A stretch of DNA of 20,311 nt. It comes from Planctomycetia bacterium. GTDB lineage: Bacteria; Planctomycetota; Planctomycetia; Pirellulales; UBA1268. Shown piece after piece: positions 1 through 11,800 of the stretch. The stretch lies in assembly GCA_010027105.1 (NCBI GenBank), contig RGVT01000010.1, positions 1-20,311 on the forward strand, in the 5' to 3' direction. The notes under the pieces were generated by a model. That model had not been told where the DNA came from, made no database searches, and saw only the letters and a list, made by a program, of their open reading frames with translations. Numbering within the stretch: position 1 is the first letter of the stretch; each line of letters begins with the position of its first letter. The translations under genes were made by a program, and so were the position numbers.

Positions 1-137
1 AGGTCTACTTGCGGGACTACGCAGACGGCTGGCAGGCCGAGGACTCGTTGGGCAGGTACTTCGACTTCTCCTTTAACGAGCGGCTCCACCAGTCCCTTGC
101 CTACCGCACACCCGCCGAGGTCTACGCAGAGGGCTGA
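1..137 (+). CDS. IS3-family transposase (OrfB), C-terminal fragment cut by the window edge
   Basis: The open frame begins with a whole codon at position 3 and ends at TGA 135-137, giving 44 residues. The visible sequence contains FSFNERLHQSLAYRTPAEVY, the signature C-terminus of IS3-family OrfB integrases (the rve_3 segment, commonly YNNERPHQSLGYRTPAEVY). The catalytic DDE residues would lie upstream, outside the window. Nothing in the visible part is broken, so it may be the end of an intact transposase, but this cannot be told from here. OrfB cuts and joins the IS ends, normally as an OrfAB frameshift fusion. An IS-like terminus follows 165-191 bp downstream, consistent with the gene lying near the right end of the element. 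Confidence 0.85.
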   Translation, partial: VYLRDYADGWQAEDSLGRYFDFSFNERLHQSLAYRTPAEVYAEG

Positions 138-225
138 CGCGACAAAAGTGTTCGCGCTCAAATCTCCGTTGAGACGGACTCAGAACAAAGGAACATCAAC
201 AGGAACACAACCCGTAAACCGCCCC

Positions 226-265
226 GTGGCCGTGCGAGACCCTTGGAATGGGTCTCGCGGGCCAC
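226..265 (+). repeat. Long hairpin in the IS tail
   Basis: GCGAGACCC (234-242) is exactly complementary to GGGTCTCGC (250-258) around a 7-nt loop. GTGGCC (226-231) pairs with GGCCAC (260-265) after a small asymmetric bulge. No U-run follows, so it is not a typical intrinsic terminator. It sits between the transposase stop and the IS end and could block transcription or translation entering or leaving the element. That role is inferred. Confidence 0.6.
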
Positions 266-325
266 ACGCCCAGTGGCGCTACACCTTATACAGGGCTCCC
301 GACTGTCCAAAGATTGGGGTCCACC

Positions 326-757
326 TCACTCATCCAGGCCGATGATCGTGAGCCCGGGAAACCTGACGAAGTCGCGATCCTCGGTGAGCAGTGTCGTGGC
401 ACCATACTCGAGGCACAACGCGGCGATCTGCGCATCAAAGACAAGGTTGCCCGCGACGCCCGAGCGCTCGATTGCACTGCGCAGCAGCGGCAGAAAGCGA
501 TCTCCTGGCGTGAGCAGGCGCACCGACGGACTTTGGACGAGCGACTCGATTGTCGAAAGGGCATCTACGATCGGTGTGGGCGGATCGAAGATGCGTTCAT
601 GGGTCACGACGCGCAGATACTCCCCGACGCAGAAGATCGGCAGAGCCCACGCTTCGAGCCCCTCTGCAAGTCGGCGAATCGTAGCGAGTGCAACCGCGTG
701 CCGGGGTGACTCCTCACGGTTGGCATAGACGAGGATGTTGGTGTCGACGGCGATCAT
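326..757 (-). CDS. vapC: PIN-domain toxin (VapC-like ribonuclease)
   Basis: A 143-residue protein starting MIAVDTNILVYA, the first acidic motif of PIN-domain nucleases. The acidic metal-binding residues expected of VapC are present: D5, E46 (in VGEYLRVV), D108 (in NLVFDAQIAAL) and D127/D129 (in TEDRDF). VapC toxins cleave specific RNAs, often initiator tRNA or the 23S sarcin-ricin loop; the target here is unknown. The length is normal for the family. Its ATG overlaps the TGA of the upstream antitoxin gene by ATGA (754-757), the usual translational coupling of a vapBC operon. The stop codon (328-326) is made from the terminal TGA of the adjacent IS3 element, so the last residues may differ from the ancestral C-terminus. 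The last acidic motif is upstream of that point, so the fold looks complete. Confidence 0.85.
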   Translation of the reverse strand: MIAVDTNILVYANREESPRHAVALATIRRLAEGLEAWALPIFCVGEYLRVVTHERIFDPPTPIVDALSTIESLVQSPSVRLLTPGDRFLPLLRSAIERSGVAGNLVFDAQIAALCLEYGATTLLTEDRDFVRFPGLTIIGLDE

Positions 758-993
758 CGCCGGCCTTCCATCACCTCGAAGAGTCGATCACGGTCGGCGA
801 CGTCGGCGCCGGGAAGGAGGCGCCCCCGGTGCGTTTTCCACTGCAGCCGATATGGCGACGGGCTCGTTTCGCGGCGGGCGAGCGCCGCCGCGAGCGCGTG
901 CTCGACGAAAGCCGTCAATGTCGTGCCCTTTTCGGCAGCACGACGTTTCGCGTCGGCGAGCAAGGCATCGTCGATGTCCATCGTCGTACGCAT
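754..993 (-). CDS. vapB: VapB-type antitoxin
   Basis: A 79-residue protein starting MRTTMDIDDALLADAKRRA, with a hydrophobic pattern and a TLTAFVEHALAAAL helix typical of ribbon-helix-helix VapB antitoxins (the MRTT-idd-Ll family). The N-terminal part should bind the operator as a dimer. The C-terminal part (about 45-79, with RGRLLPG and DRLFEVMEG) should wrap around VapC. The open frame continues upstream of 993, but the ATG at 993 is preferred because it begins the RHH strand and a promoter-like sequence lies directly upstream. No Shine-Dalgarno sequence is visible, and a leaderless message is plausible. The gene is coupled to vapC by a 4-bp overlap. Confidence 0.82.
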   Translation of the reverse strand: MRTTMDIDDALLADAKRRAAEKGTTLTAFVEHALAAALARRETSPSPYRLQWKTHRGRLLPGADVADRDRLFEVMEGRR

Positions 994-1298
994 GCATAAA
1001 AGCGTATAAGATAAGCATATGTGTGTCAAGGATCCTCTGTCGAGGCTTGCTCCGGCGTCGAGCCGCCTGGCGGTCTGATGCGTCGACCAGTGAGCCCAGC
1101 CGTTCCAGGAGTGGAGCGGGAAGCATGACAATGCGACGCTTGCGGCGGGATTCGTATTGTTCGAGGGACTTCCGACGAAGTGAGCGACGCTGCGGAAGCA
1201 GGCGTTCACGATGTCGGCATTCCGCTCGCCGAAAATTCGGATGAAGTCGCGCTCGCAATCAGGTGCGATCTCGATCGGCGAGCACCTGTGCGAGCGCG
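994..1298. other. Gap without a supportable gene
   Basis: Apart from the vapB promoter at its left edge, this stretch has no reading frame that I recognise. The minus-strand frame running into vapB stays open through it. Its translation has no domain motif, and the frame starts inside the repeat at 1299-1374, so I treat it as read-through. The DNA may be decayed coding sequence between two toxin-antitoxin cassettes. Confidence 0.5.
1001..1029 (-). promoter_or_regulatory. vapBC promoter, probably leaderless
   Basis: Reading the minus strand, a perfect TTGACA (1029-1024) is followed after 17 nt by TACGCT (1006-1001), and the vapB ATG begins 7 nt later. The spacing is that of a housekeeping promoter. 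The predicted start falls at or next to the A of ATG. The AT-rich stretch between the boxes (CTTATCTTATA) is a likely place for VapBC autoregulation, but no perfect operator palindrome is visible. Confidence 0.55.
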
Positions 1299-1374
1299 AA
1301 AAGGTGACTGTCACCAAAATTGGTCACACTTGGTGAAGTGCCATCTTGCCCAGATGTGGTGGCGGTCACCTTCT
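1299..1374. repeat. Inverted-repeat element, GGTGAC/CACC family (copy 1)
   Basis: The arm at 1299-1315 (AAAAGGTGACTGTCACC) and the arm at 1358-1374 are inverted copies with 14 of 17 positions matching. They enclose about 42 bp containing further GGTCACA/TTGGTG fragments. The arms match the ends of the 106-bp element at 4130-4235 and the single arm at 15472-15495. The right arm overlaps the 3' end of the broken parE frame and supplies its TGA. Confidence 0.65.
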
Positions 1375-1672
1375 GCCTCCCCTTCGGGTTTGCCACCCCC
1401 TCGGGTGGCGGCTCGTGTGATACACAGCGATCACGGTCACTTGATTGGGATCCAGCCTGGAGACGACGGCATACCGAAATCGCCTGACGATCGCGACGCG
1501 CAGATCTCGGAACTGGATCGCGTGATTCCCGTGTCCGAGCGATCCGCTCGAAGACCCTGGTCACCTCGTCGAGAAGTTCCGTTCCGAGCCCTTGCCGCTG
1601 GGTGTCGTGCCACGGTTCGGCTTCGAAGAGATCGTTCTCAGCGAGTGGGTTGACGATCAACCGCAGGCTCAC
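1366..1672 (-). pseudogene. RelE/ParE-family toxin, broken by a one-base frameshift
   Basis: Translation from GTG 1672 gives MSLRLIVNPLAENDLFEAEPWH...GLGTELLDEV...RIARTRE, the N-terminal half of a ParE toxin. After codon 49 (GAA, 1528-1526) the family sequence continues in a different frame from 1524. That frame reads HAIQFRDLRVAIVRRFRYAV and then VTVIAVYHTSRHPRGW, ending at TGA 1368-1366. The two parts give about 101 residues, a normal ParE length, so a single extra base near 1525 breaks the gene. ParE toxins typically poison DNA gyrase, and RelE relatives cleave mRNA on the ribosome. The GTG start overlaps the antitoxin TGA (GTGA). A sequencing error would give the same appearance. Confidence 0.8.
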
Positions 1673-1896
1673 GAGGCGAGTCCACGCAGACGTGCCTCGA
1701 CTTCCTCCCAGGGCGACCCCGCCAGAGGAGCATCCCTGTACTCCTCGAGTCGCCGCTCGAGGTCGCGTTTCACGGCACCGTCGAGTACGGTGGCCTCGTC
1801 GAGTGCCGAAATCCCTTCCTCAATTTCTTCGATCAGCCGGAGTCGCTCGCCAACGGGCCACGAAGCGACCTCGGCTGCAATGGCTTTTGCATTCAT
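1669..1896 (-). CDS. Addiction-module antitoxin (PF09720-like) paired with ParE
   Basis: A 75-residue, acidic, mainly helical protein. The pattern VGERLRLIEEIEEGI followed by DLERRLEEYRDAPLAGSPWEEVEARLR is characteristic of the 'putative addiction module component' family (TIGR02574/PF09720). These proteins precede and neutralise RelE/ParE toxins. The stop overlaps the toxin GTG by 4 nt, so the two were translationally coupled. The antitoxin frame is intact while the toxin is frameshifted, as expected when a module decays without harm to the host. No clear Shine-Dalgarno sequence precedes the ATG at 1896. Confidence 0.82.
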   Translation of the reverse strand: MNAKAIAAEVASWPVGERLRLIEEIEEGISALDEATVLDGAVKRDLERRLEEYRDAPLAGSPWEEVEARLRGLAS

Positions 1897-2251
1897 CGAA
1901 ACGCGCTCGCGGCCGGAATACGAGTGAAAAGTGAACGCGTGGGGAGTATGCGGGCCTGCGGAAGCGCGGTGAAGGGGCGGGTTGCACGCAGGTCCCGCCG
2001 ACGGCTCGAGAGGCTTGGCGGCACGCTCTCGATCGAGAGTGCGCCCGGCGCGGGAGTGGCCGGTGCTGAGCCGCCTTGAACAGCCCGAGGTCGTAGGCCC
2101 GGGCCACCGCGTGCGTGCGTTCGTCGACGAGCATCAGGCGGATCGGGCGCGAGGTCGGCATGGCCGCGTTGATCCACTATCGTGCGCCCGCGGGGCGTTT
2201 TACAGTGGCCAGATGGCCGGGAGCGGGGTACAGTAACGGGCACTGTCGACC
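1897..2251. other. 355-bp stretch without a supportable gene
   Basis: Several overlapping frames on both strands are open here, but all are arginine-rich, mutually incompatible and without recognisable motifs. The only features I see are the small hairpin followed by TTTT at 2184-2201 and two TACAGT hexamers (2201-2206 and 2229-2234). The second lies 17 nt before the panD ATG and could be its -10 box, though no good -35 box is visible. Confidence 0.45.
2184..2201 (+). terminator. Possible small intrinsic terminator or attenuator upstream of panD
   Basis: CGCCC (2185-2189) pairs with GGGCG (2193-2197) over a 3-nt loop and is followed by TTTT. The stem is short. No plus-strand gene ends nearby, so it might be a remnant or an attenuator in a panD leader. 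The support is weak. Confidence 0.25.
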
Positions 2252-2605
2252 ATGACGATCTGCCTGCTCAAGTCGAAAATCCATCGGGCCACGGTGACCG
2301 GCGCCTCGGTCGACTACGAGGGGAGCCTCACGATCGCCGCCGACCTCGCCGCACGCGTGGGGCTGCGGCCCTACGAGCGGATCCTGGTGGGGAACCTCGC
2401 CAACGGCGAGCGGTTCGAGACCTACGTGATCCACGGGAAGGCCGGGTCGGGCGTGATCGAACTCAACGGCGCCACGGCCCACCTGGGGCAGCCGGGCGAC
2501 CGGCTCACGATCATGGCGTTCGCGTGGGTCGACGAGGCCGAAGCCGCCGGCCACTCCCCGGCCGTGATCGTGCTCGACGAGCAGAACCGCGTCGCACGCG
2601 GGTGA
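2252..2605 (+). CDS. panD: Aspartate 1-decarboxylase
   Basis: A 117-residue protein matching the whole length of PanD, the pyruvoyl enzyme that converts L-aspartate to beta-alanine for pantothenate and coenzyme A synthesis in the cytoplasm. The self-processing site is VDYEGS, giving Gly24-Ser25, where cleavage turns Ser25 into the pyruvoyl group. Lys9, Arg54, Thr57, Tyr58 and Asn72 fall at the positions of the active-site residues of the E. coli enzyme. The start MTICLLKSKIHRA aligns with other PanD proteins and needs no adjustment. No Shine-Dalgarno sequence is evident. The gene stands alone, without panB or panC in view, and converges on the DUF1501 gene, leaving 16 bp between stops. Confidence 0.96.
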   Translation: MTICLLKSKIHRATVTGASVDYEGSLTIAADLAARVGLRPYERILVGNLANGERFETYVIHGKAGSGVIELNGATAHLGQPGDRLTIMAFAWVDEAEAAGHSPAVIVLDEQNRVARG

Positions 2606-2621
2606 GGGCCGGCCTGCGCCT

Positions 2622-4115
<1,494 letters not shown>

Positions 4116-4123
4116 GGTGTCGG

Positions 4124-4129
4124 CTCCTT
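4124..4129 (-). promoter_or_regulatory. Ribosome binding site that fixes the DUF1501 start
   Basis: AAGGAG lies 8 nt upstream of the ATG at 4115, directly beside the arm of the inverted-repeat element. It rules out the longer open frame starting at 4214. Confidence 0.8.
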
Positions 4130-4233
4130 GAAAAAGGTGACAGTCACCATTTGCCGGTCGCCGAAGGCGACACGGCCCCGGCCGAAGGCCGGGGTCTCCA
4201 GACAAATGAGACAAATGGTGGCTGTCACCTTTT

Positions 4234-4235
<2 letters not shown>
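4130..4235. repeat. 106-bp inverted-repeat element between the PSD1 and DUF1501 genes (copy 2)
   Basis: The 24-nt arms at 4130-4153 and 4212-4235 are inverted copies with one mismatch. They begin GAAAAAGGTGACAG and end CACCATTTG. Two perfect hairpins lie inside: GTCGCC/GGCGAC (4157-4171) and CCCCGGCC/GGCCGGGG with a 3-nt loop (4176-4194). The structure is that of a REP-like or MITE-like mobile repeat. It fills nearly the whole intercistronic gap, from the PSD1 stop codon to the DUF1501 ribosome binding site. In the transcript it would form a large hairpin that might affect stability or coupling between the genes. Confidence 0.85.
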
Positions 4236-7419
<3,184 letters not shown>

Positions 7420-7423
7420 GAAA

Positions 7424-7429
7424 CCTCCT
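7424..7429 (-). promoter_or_regulatory. Ribosome binding site that fixes the PSD1 gene start
   Basis: A full AGGAGG lies 4 nt before the ATG at 7419. It supports starting at the signal peptide and not 34 codons upstream. Confidence 0.8.
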
Positions 7430-7531
7430 GGTTGCTGACAGGCCGCGGTGCCCCGAGGGCCACAGCGACTTTCAACGAAACTTCCAAGAGTGTCGGCGTT
7501 GCGCTCCGCCGGCACTGACAACTACATCACT

Positions 7532-7537
7532 ACTATA
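7532..7537 (-). promoter_or_regulatory. Possible -10 box of the PSD1-DUF1501 operon
   Basis: TATAGT on the minus strand lies about 110 nt before the PSD1 start, next to a repeated CTTCCG (CTTCCGGAACTTCCG on the minus strand, 7542-7556) that could bind a regulator. No convincing -35 box is visible at 17 nt. The support is moderate to weak. Confidence 0.3.
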
Positions 7538-7650
7538 GCATCGGAAGTTCCGGAAGCGATTCGGCGTGCTTGCCGCAAGTCATTTGCCATCAGTGATTTG
7601 CCGCTGGTTTCCGGACCGCCATAAAGAACACGTCCTGCGGTACATGAAGC

Positions 7651-7680
7651 TATAATCGCCGCACGGGATGCGGCGATTAT
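7651..7680 (+). promoter_or_regulatory. TATAAT box merged with an 11-bp palindrome over the fic start codon
   Basis: TATAAT occurs at 7651-7656. ATAATCGCCGC (7652-7662) and GCGGCGATTAT (7670-7680) are perfect inverted copies around a 7-nt spacer. The left arm covers most of the -10 box and the right arm includes the first two bases of the ATG at 7679. As DNA it is a good operator. As RNA, starting around 7663, only the right half would be transcribed, unless another promoter lies upstream. No Shine-Dalgarno sequence is visible. Confidence 0.6.
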
Positions 7681-8794
7681 GGTTTTTATCCATGAAAATG
7701 AAGGCTGGCCGAGGTTTTCCTGGGACGCGGCTGCCGTCCTGCCAGTGCTCGGACGGGCGCGGCACAAACAGGGCCTCCTGCTGGGGCGGATGCGGCACCT
7801 CGGCTTCGCATTCCAGGCGGAGGCCGCGGTCGAGGTGCTGACCAGCGACGTCGTGCGGAGTTCCGCCATCGAGGGCGAACGGCTCGATGCGGATGCCGTC
7901 CGCTCGTCCATCGCGCGCCGGCTTGGCCTGCCGCAGGCGGGCGCCCGACGCGCGAATCGCAATGTCGAGGGCATCGTGGAGGTGATGCTCGATGCCACGA
8001 GAAACGCATCGCACTCCGTGACCGCGGAGAGGCTCTGCGGCTGGCATGCCGCCCTGTTTCCGGTCGGCTACAGCGGCACGCGGCCGATCGCGGTGGGTCG
8101 ATGGCGCACCGTCGAGGCGGGGCCGATGCAGGTCGTGTCGGGGCCGCTTGGCCGCGAGCGTGTGCACTTCGAAGCCCCGGCGGCGGAGCGGCTTCCCGGT
8201 GAAATGGCGGCGTTCATCGCATGGTGCAACACCGAGGACGGCCAGGATCCTTTGCTCCGCGCCGCCATCGCCCACCTGTGGTTCGTCACGATCCATCCCT
8301 TCGAGGACGGCAACGGCCGGCTGGCCCGGGCGCTCGCCGACATGATGCTCGCCCGCGCCGACGGCTGCCCCGATCGCTTCTACAGCATGTCGACGCAGAT
8401 CGAGACCGAGCGCAAGGAGTATTACCAGATTCTCGAATGCACGCAGCGGGGTGATGGCGATATCACGGCCTGGCTGGATTGGTTCCTCGGCTGCCTGGAA
8501 CGAGCTATTGATCAGGCTCATCTGCTCACCGCCGGTGTGCTCCGGAAGGCAGAGGTCTGGCGAATCCTCAACGGAGGACCGCCGGTCAACGACCGCCAGA
8601 GGCTCGTCGTCAATCGCCTGCTCGATGATTTCAAGGGCGGGCTCACGACGACGAAATACGCGAAGCTCGCCACGTGTTCGGCCGACACGGCACTGCGCGA
8701 TATCCAGGATCTCGTCGCCCGGGGCGTGCTCGTCCGCAGCGCCTCTGGTGGGCGAAGCACCAGCTACCGGCTCGACGATCGGCGGCCTGAGTGA
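7679..8794 (+). CDS. Fic-family protein (DUF4172-Fic-winged helix)
   Basis: A 371-residue protein. The N-terminal segment (GWPRFSWDAAAVLPVL...GLLLGRMRHLG) matches DUF4172 (PF13776). The inhibitory helix motif SSAIEGE (61-67) fits the [S/T]xxxE[G/N] pattern, so E65 should occlude the ATP site, as in class II Fic proteins. The catalytic loop HPFEDGNGRLAR (206-217) is complete, with His206 as the general base. The C-terminal 320-366 (LTTTKYAKLATCSADTALRDIQDLVARGVL) looks like a winged helix-turn-helix. Fic enzymes usually transfer AMP from ATP to a Ser, Thr or Tyr of a target protein, which is not identifiable here. The winged helix and the palindrome at the start suggest DNA binding and self-regulation (inference). 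The ATG at 7679 fits the usual N-terminus of the family. Confidence 0.92.
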   Translation: MVFIHENEGWPRFSWDAAAVLPVLGRARHKQGLLLGRMRHLGFAFQAEAAVEVLTSDVVRSSAIEGERLDADAVRSSIARRLGLPQAGARRANRNVEGIVEVMLDATRNASHSVTAERLCGWHAALFPVGYSGTRPIAVGRWRTVEAGPMQVVSGPLGRERVHFEAPAAERLPGEMAAFIAWCNTEDGQDPLLRAAIAHLWFVTIHPFEDGNGRLARALADMMLARADGCPDRFYSMSTQIETERKEYYQILECTQRGDGDITAWLDWFLGCLERAIDQAHLLTAGVLRKAEVWRILNGGPPVNDRQRLVVNRLLDDFKGGLTTTKYAKLATCSADTALRDIQDLVARGVLVRSASGGRSTSYRLDDRRPE

Positions 8795-8824
8795 TCGGCG
8801 TGCAACGAAAGGCCTGGCGACGCG

Positions 8825-8865
8825 TAGACTTGGCGGAGTCGCGGGAATCCTGGGCGATCGGAGGG
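8825..8865 (+). promoter_or_regulatory. Promoter-like hexamer and ribosome binding site of the alpha-2-macroglobulin gene
   Basis: GTAGACTT (hexamer TAGACT 8825-8830) is followed by a GGAGGG ribosome binding site at 8860-8865, 8 nt before ATG 8874. The same octamer precedes the aldo/keto reductase gene at 16376-16383. No clear -35 box is visible; TGCAAC at 8801-8806 is the best candidate. Confidence 0.45.
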
Positions 8866-8873
8866 CCGAGGGC

Positions 8874-11800
8874 ATGTGCTTTCGAGGCAATCGTCGGAGC
8901 GTGCCGGCCATCGTGGCCGGTGCGGTGCTCGTGTGGTGCGCATGGGGAGGGGTGGGCATGAGGCAGGCAAACGCAGCAGCTGACGACGTGCCGGCGGGCC
9001 CGCGGGCCGAGGTGTGGAAACGGGTGCAGCAGGCGCTCGAGGAGGGGAAGCCGCAGACGGCAGCCGGGGCGCTCGCGGGCGTCGAGGAGGCTGCCACGAC
9101 GGACAAGGCCTGGGCGGAGGTGGCGCGGGTGATCGCCACGCGCGTGCTCACGGCGACGGGCGATCGGCCGCCGGACGATCCCGAGCGGCTCGGGCAACTT
9201 GCTGTGGCGATCGAGAAGGCGCCGGCCGAGACGCGGGCCGTGCTCCAGGCGATCCAGGCCAACTGGACCTGGGGCTTCTTCCAGCAGAACCGCTGGCGGT
9301 TCGCCCAACGCACGGCGGGGGCGACGACGGCCGATGACCTCGCGTCGATCACGTCGTGGGATCTACCCACGATCGTGGGCGAGATTCGCCGCCGATTCGC
9401 CGCGGCCCTCGCCGAGCCGGCGGCCCTGCAAAATCTTCCCGTCGCCGAGTGGACCGCGCTCATCGCTCCCGGCTCGATGGCCGACACCTACCGGCCGACG
9501 GTGTGGGACGTGGTCGTGCGCGACGCACTCGAGTGTGCCACGTCGGGCGAGCGGGGTGTGGTCGCTCCGGAGGATGTGTTCGAAGTCGCCGCCGACTCGC
9601 CCGCCCTCGGCACGCCCGAGGCGTTTCTCGCGTGGAAGCCGGAGCAGGATCCAGCCGTCACCGACCGCGAGTCACCGCTGATCGAGACCGCGCGGCTGTA
9701 TCGCGACCTGCTCGCGTTTCACACGGCCGACGCCGACCGCACGGCGTTTCTCGCCGCCGATCTCGATCGGATCCTGTGGGCGGGCGGAGCCGCCGTCGGC
9801 GAAGGCCTCGGGGAGCGGAAGCAGGCTGCGCTCGAGGCATTTATCGAGCGTGCCGGGGCGCACGAGACGGCGTCACTCGCCCGATTTCATCTCGCGGGAT
9901 TGCTGCGCGAGGCGGGCGACCTCGTCGCGGCCCACGCGGCGGCGAAGCAGGGGGTCGCGGCGCACCCCAAGAGCCCGGGCGGGGCCCTGTGCGCGAATCT
10001 CGTCGCCGAGATCGAGGCGAAGTCGCTCGCGGTCGAGGCGGAGCGGGCCTGGGCCGAGCCCTGGCCCGTGATCCGGATCACCGCGCGGAACCTGGGCACG
10101 GCCCACGTGCGGATCGTGAAGGCGGATTGGCAGGCGCGGGTGAAGGCCGGCAAGCCGCAGTGGCAATGGCTCGACGACGCCGATCGCAAGGCCCTGCTCG
10201 CCGAGCCCCCGGTGAAAACCTTCGCAGTCGCGGTGCCCGACCCGCAGGACTTTTCCGACGTGCGGTACGACGTGCCCGTGCCGCAGGATCTCGAGCCCGG
10301 CAGCTACTGGGTGCTCGCGAGCCACACGGCCGACTTCGGTGAGGCGGACAACGTGGTCGAGGCCACGCTCGTGTGGGTGAGCCGGATCGCCATCGTGTGG
10401 GAGGGGGGCGGCGGCCGGAAGGGCGAGCCGCTCGCGGGATATGTCGTCGAGAGCGCGACCGGCGAGCCGATCGCCGGCGCGAGCGTGCAGGCGTTCGTGC
10501 AGCAGGATGGCCGCCATCCACCGCACTATGCCGCCGGCAAGCCGGCCACCACCGACCGCGACGGCCGGTTCGAACTGACCCCGGAGCAGGGCCGGCAGGT
10601 GGTGCTCCACGCGCAGGCCCGGCTCGACGGTCGCGAGCACGCGATCGCGACGGAGCCTGCGCATGCGTGGCAGCAGGACGAGGAAGCCGCGGCCCACGCG
10701 CTCGTGCTCCTGACCGACCGCGGCATCCACCGCCCCGGCCAGATCGTCTTTTACAAAGGCATCCTCTGCTCGGCCGATCCGACGAATGGGAAATACGCGG
10801 CGCTCCCGAACCGGGAGGTGTCGGTGGTGCTCCGCGATGCCAACGGCCGCGAGACCGCGCGGCTCGCGCACACGACGAACACCAACGGCTCGTTCCACGG
10901 CAACTTTCCGATCGCGACGGGCGCCCTGCCGGGCCAGTGGACGATCCTCGCCGAGGGGGCCGGGGCGACGGGCGTGGCGAACGTGCGGGTGGAGGAATAC
11001 AAGCGGCCGAAGTTCCAGGTGAAGCTCGCCGCACCCGCGGGTGACGTCGTGCTCGATCGCGATATCACGCTCACCGGCACGGCCGCGACCTACACCGGCC
11101 TGCCGGTGGCGGGGGCGAAGGTGCGCTGGCGGGTGGAGCGCGAGGTAAGGGTTCCGCCGTGGTGCCGCTGGCTCTTTCCGTGGCTCCCGTTCGGCGGAGA
11201 GGCGGCCACAATCGTCCGCGGCACGGCTGTGACCGATGCGAATGGTGCGTTCACGGTCACGTTTCCGGCCCGGCCCGATCGCTCGGTGCCGAAGGAGACC
11301 GCGCCCGTGTTCACGTTCGCCGTCTCGGCCGACGTCACCGATTCAGGCGGCGAGACGCGGAGCGACTCCCACCGCGTGTCGGCCGGCTACGTGCCCTTCG
11401 AGGCGAGCCTCTCGGCCGAGGCGTGGCAGGCGGCCGCTGATGGAAAACCGGCGGCCGTGCCGATCACGCTGGCGACGCATGCGCTCGACGGCGGGCCGCG
11501 GGCCGCGGCGGGCACGCTCACGGTCGTAAAACTCGTGCAGCCGGAGAAGGTGCCGCGCGGGAGCCTGTTCATGGAAGGGCCGCGGCCCGTGGCACCGCGG
11601 CGCGGCGCGAGGGGACGGCCGGCCCCGGGCGGCGGCCGTCCGACGCCAACGCCGGTCGATCCGGCGGACGTCGAGTCGTGGGCCTCCGGCGAGGTCATGT
11701 TCACGCGGAAGGTGGCGACCGAGCCGGCCACGGGCAAGGTGGTGGTGACGGCCGAGCTGCCGCCGGGCATCTACCGGGCCGAATTCGAGATGCCGGCCGC

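Larger units (their letters stand above)
1..328 (+). mobile_element. Right end of an IS3-family insertion sequence
   Basis: The stretch holds the 3' end of an IS3-type transposase gene, about 190 bp of non-coding tail, and a terminus at 302-328. Read inward from the end, the terminus begins TGAGGTGGACCCCAATC, which is the style of IS3-family terminal inverted repeats (TGA..., then CCCCAAT...GGACAG). The left end lies outside the window, so the matching repeat and the target-site duplication cannot be checked. The inferred last base, 328, is also part of the stop codon of the neighbouring vapC gene. Confidence 0.72.

Noticed and set aside
994..1317. Minus-strand extension upstream of vapB as a larger fusion gene
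   Set aside because: It starts inside a repeat arm, shows no domain, and would place the perfect TTGACA promoter inside the gene.
4116..4214. 33-codon N-terminal extension of the DUF1501 protein
   Set aside because: It translates the inverted-repeat element. The AAGGAG and Tat signal support the start at 4115.
8451..8873. N-terminal extension of the macroglobulin frame into fic
   Set aside because: The extension is out-of-frame translation of fic. The signal peptide and GGAGGG support the start at 8874.
7580..9487. Minus-strand frame of 635 codons across fic and the start of the macroglobulin gene
   Set aside because: It spans two genes and their intergenic region on the other strand; no motif and no ribosome binding site.
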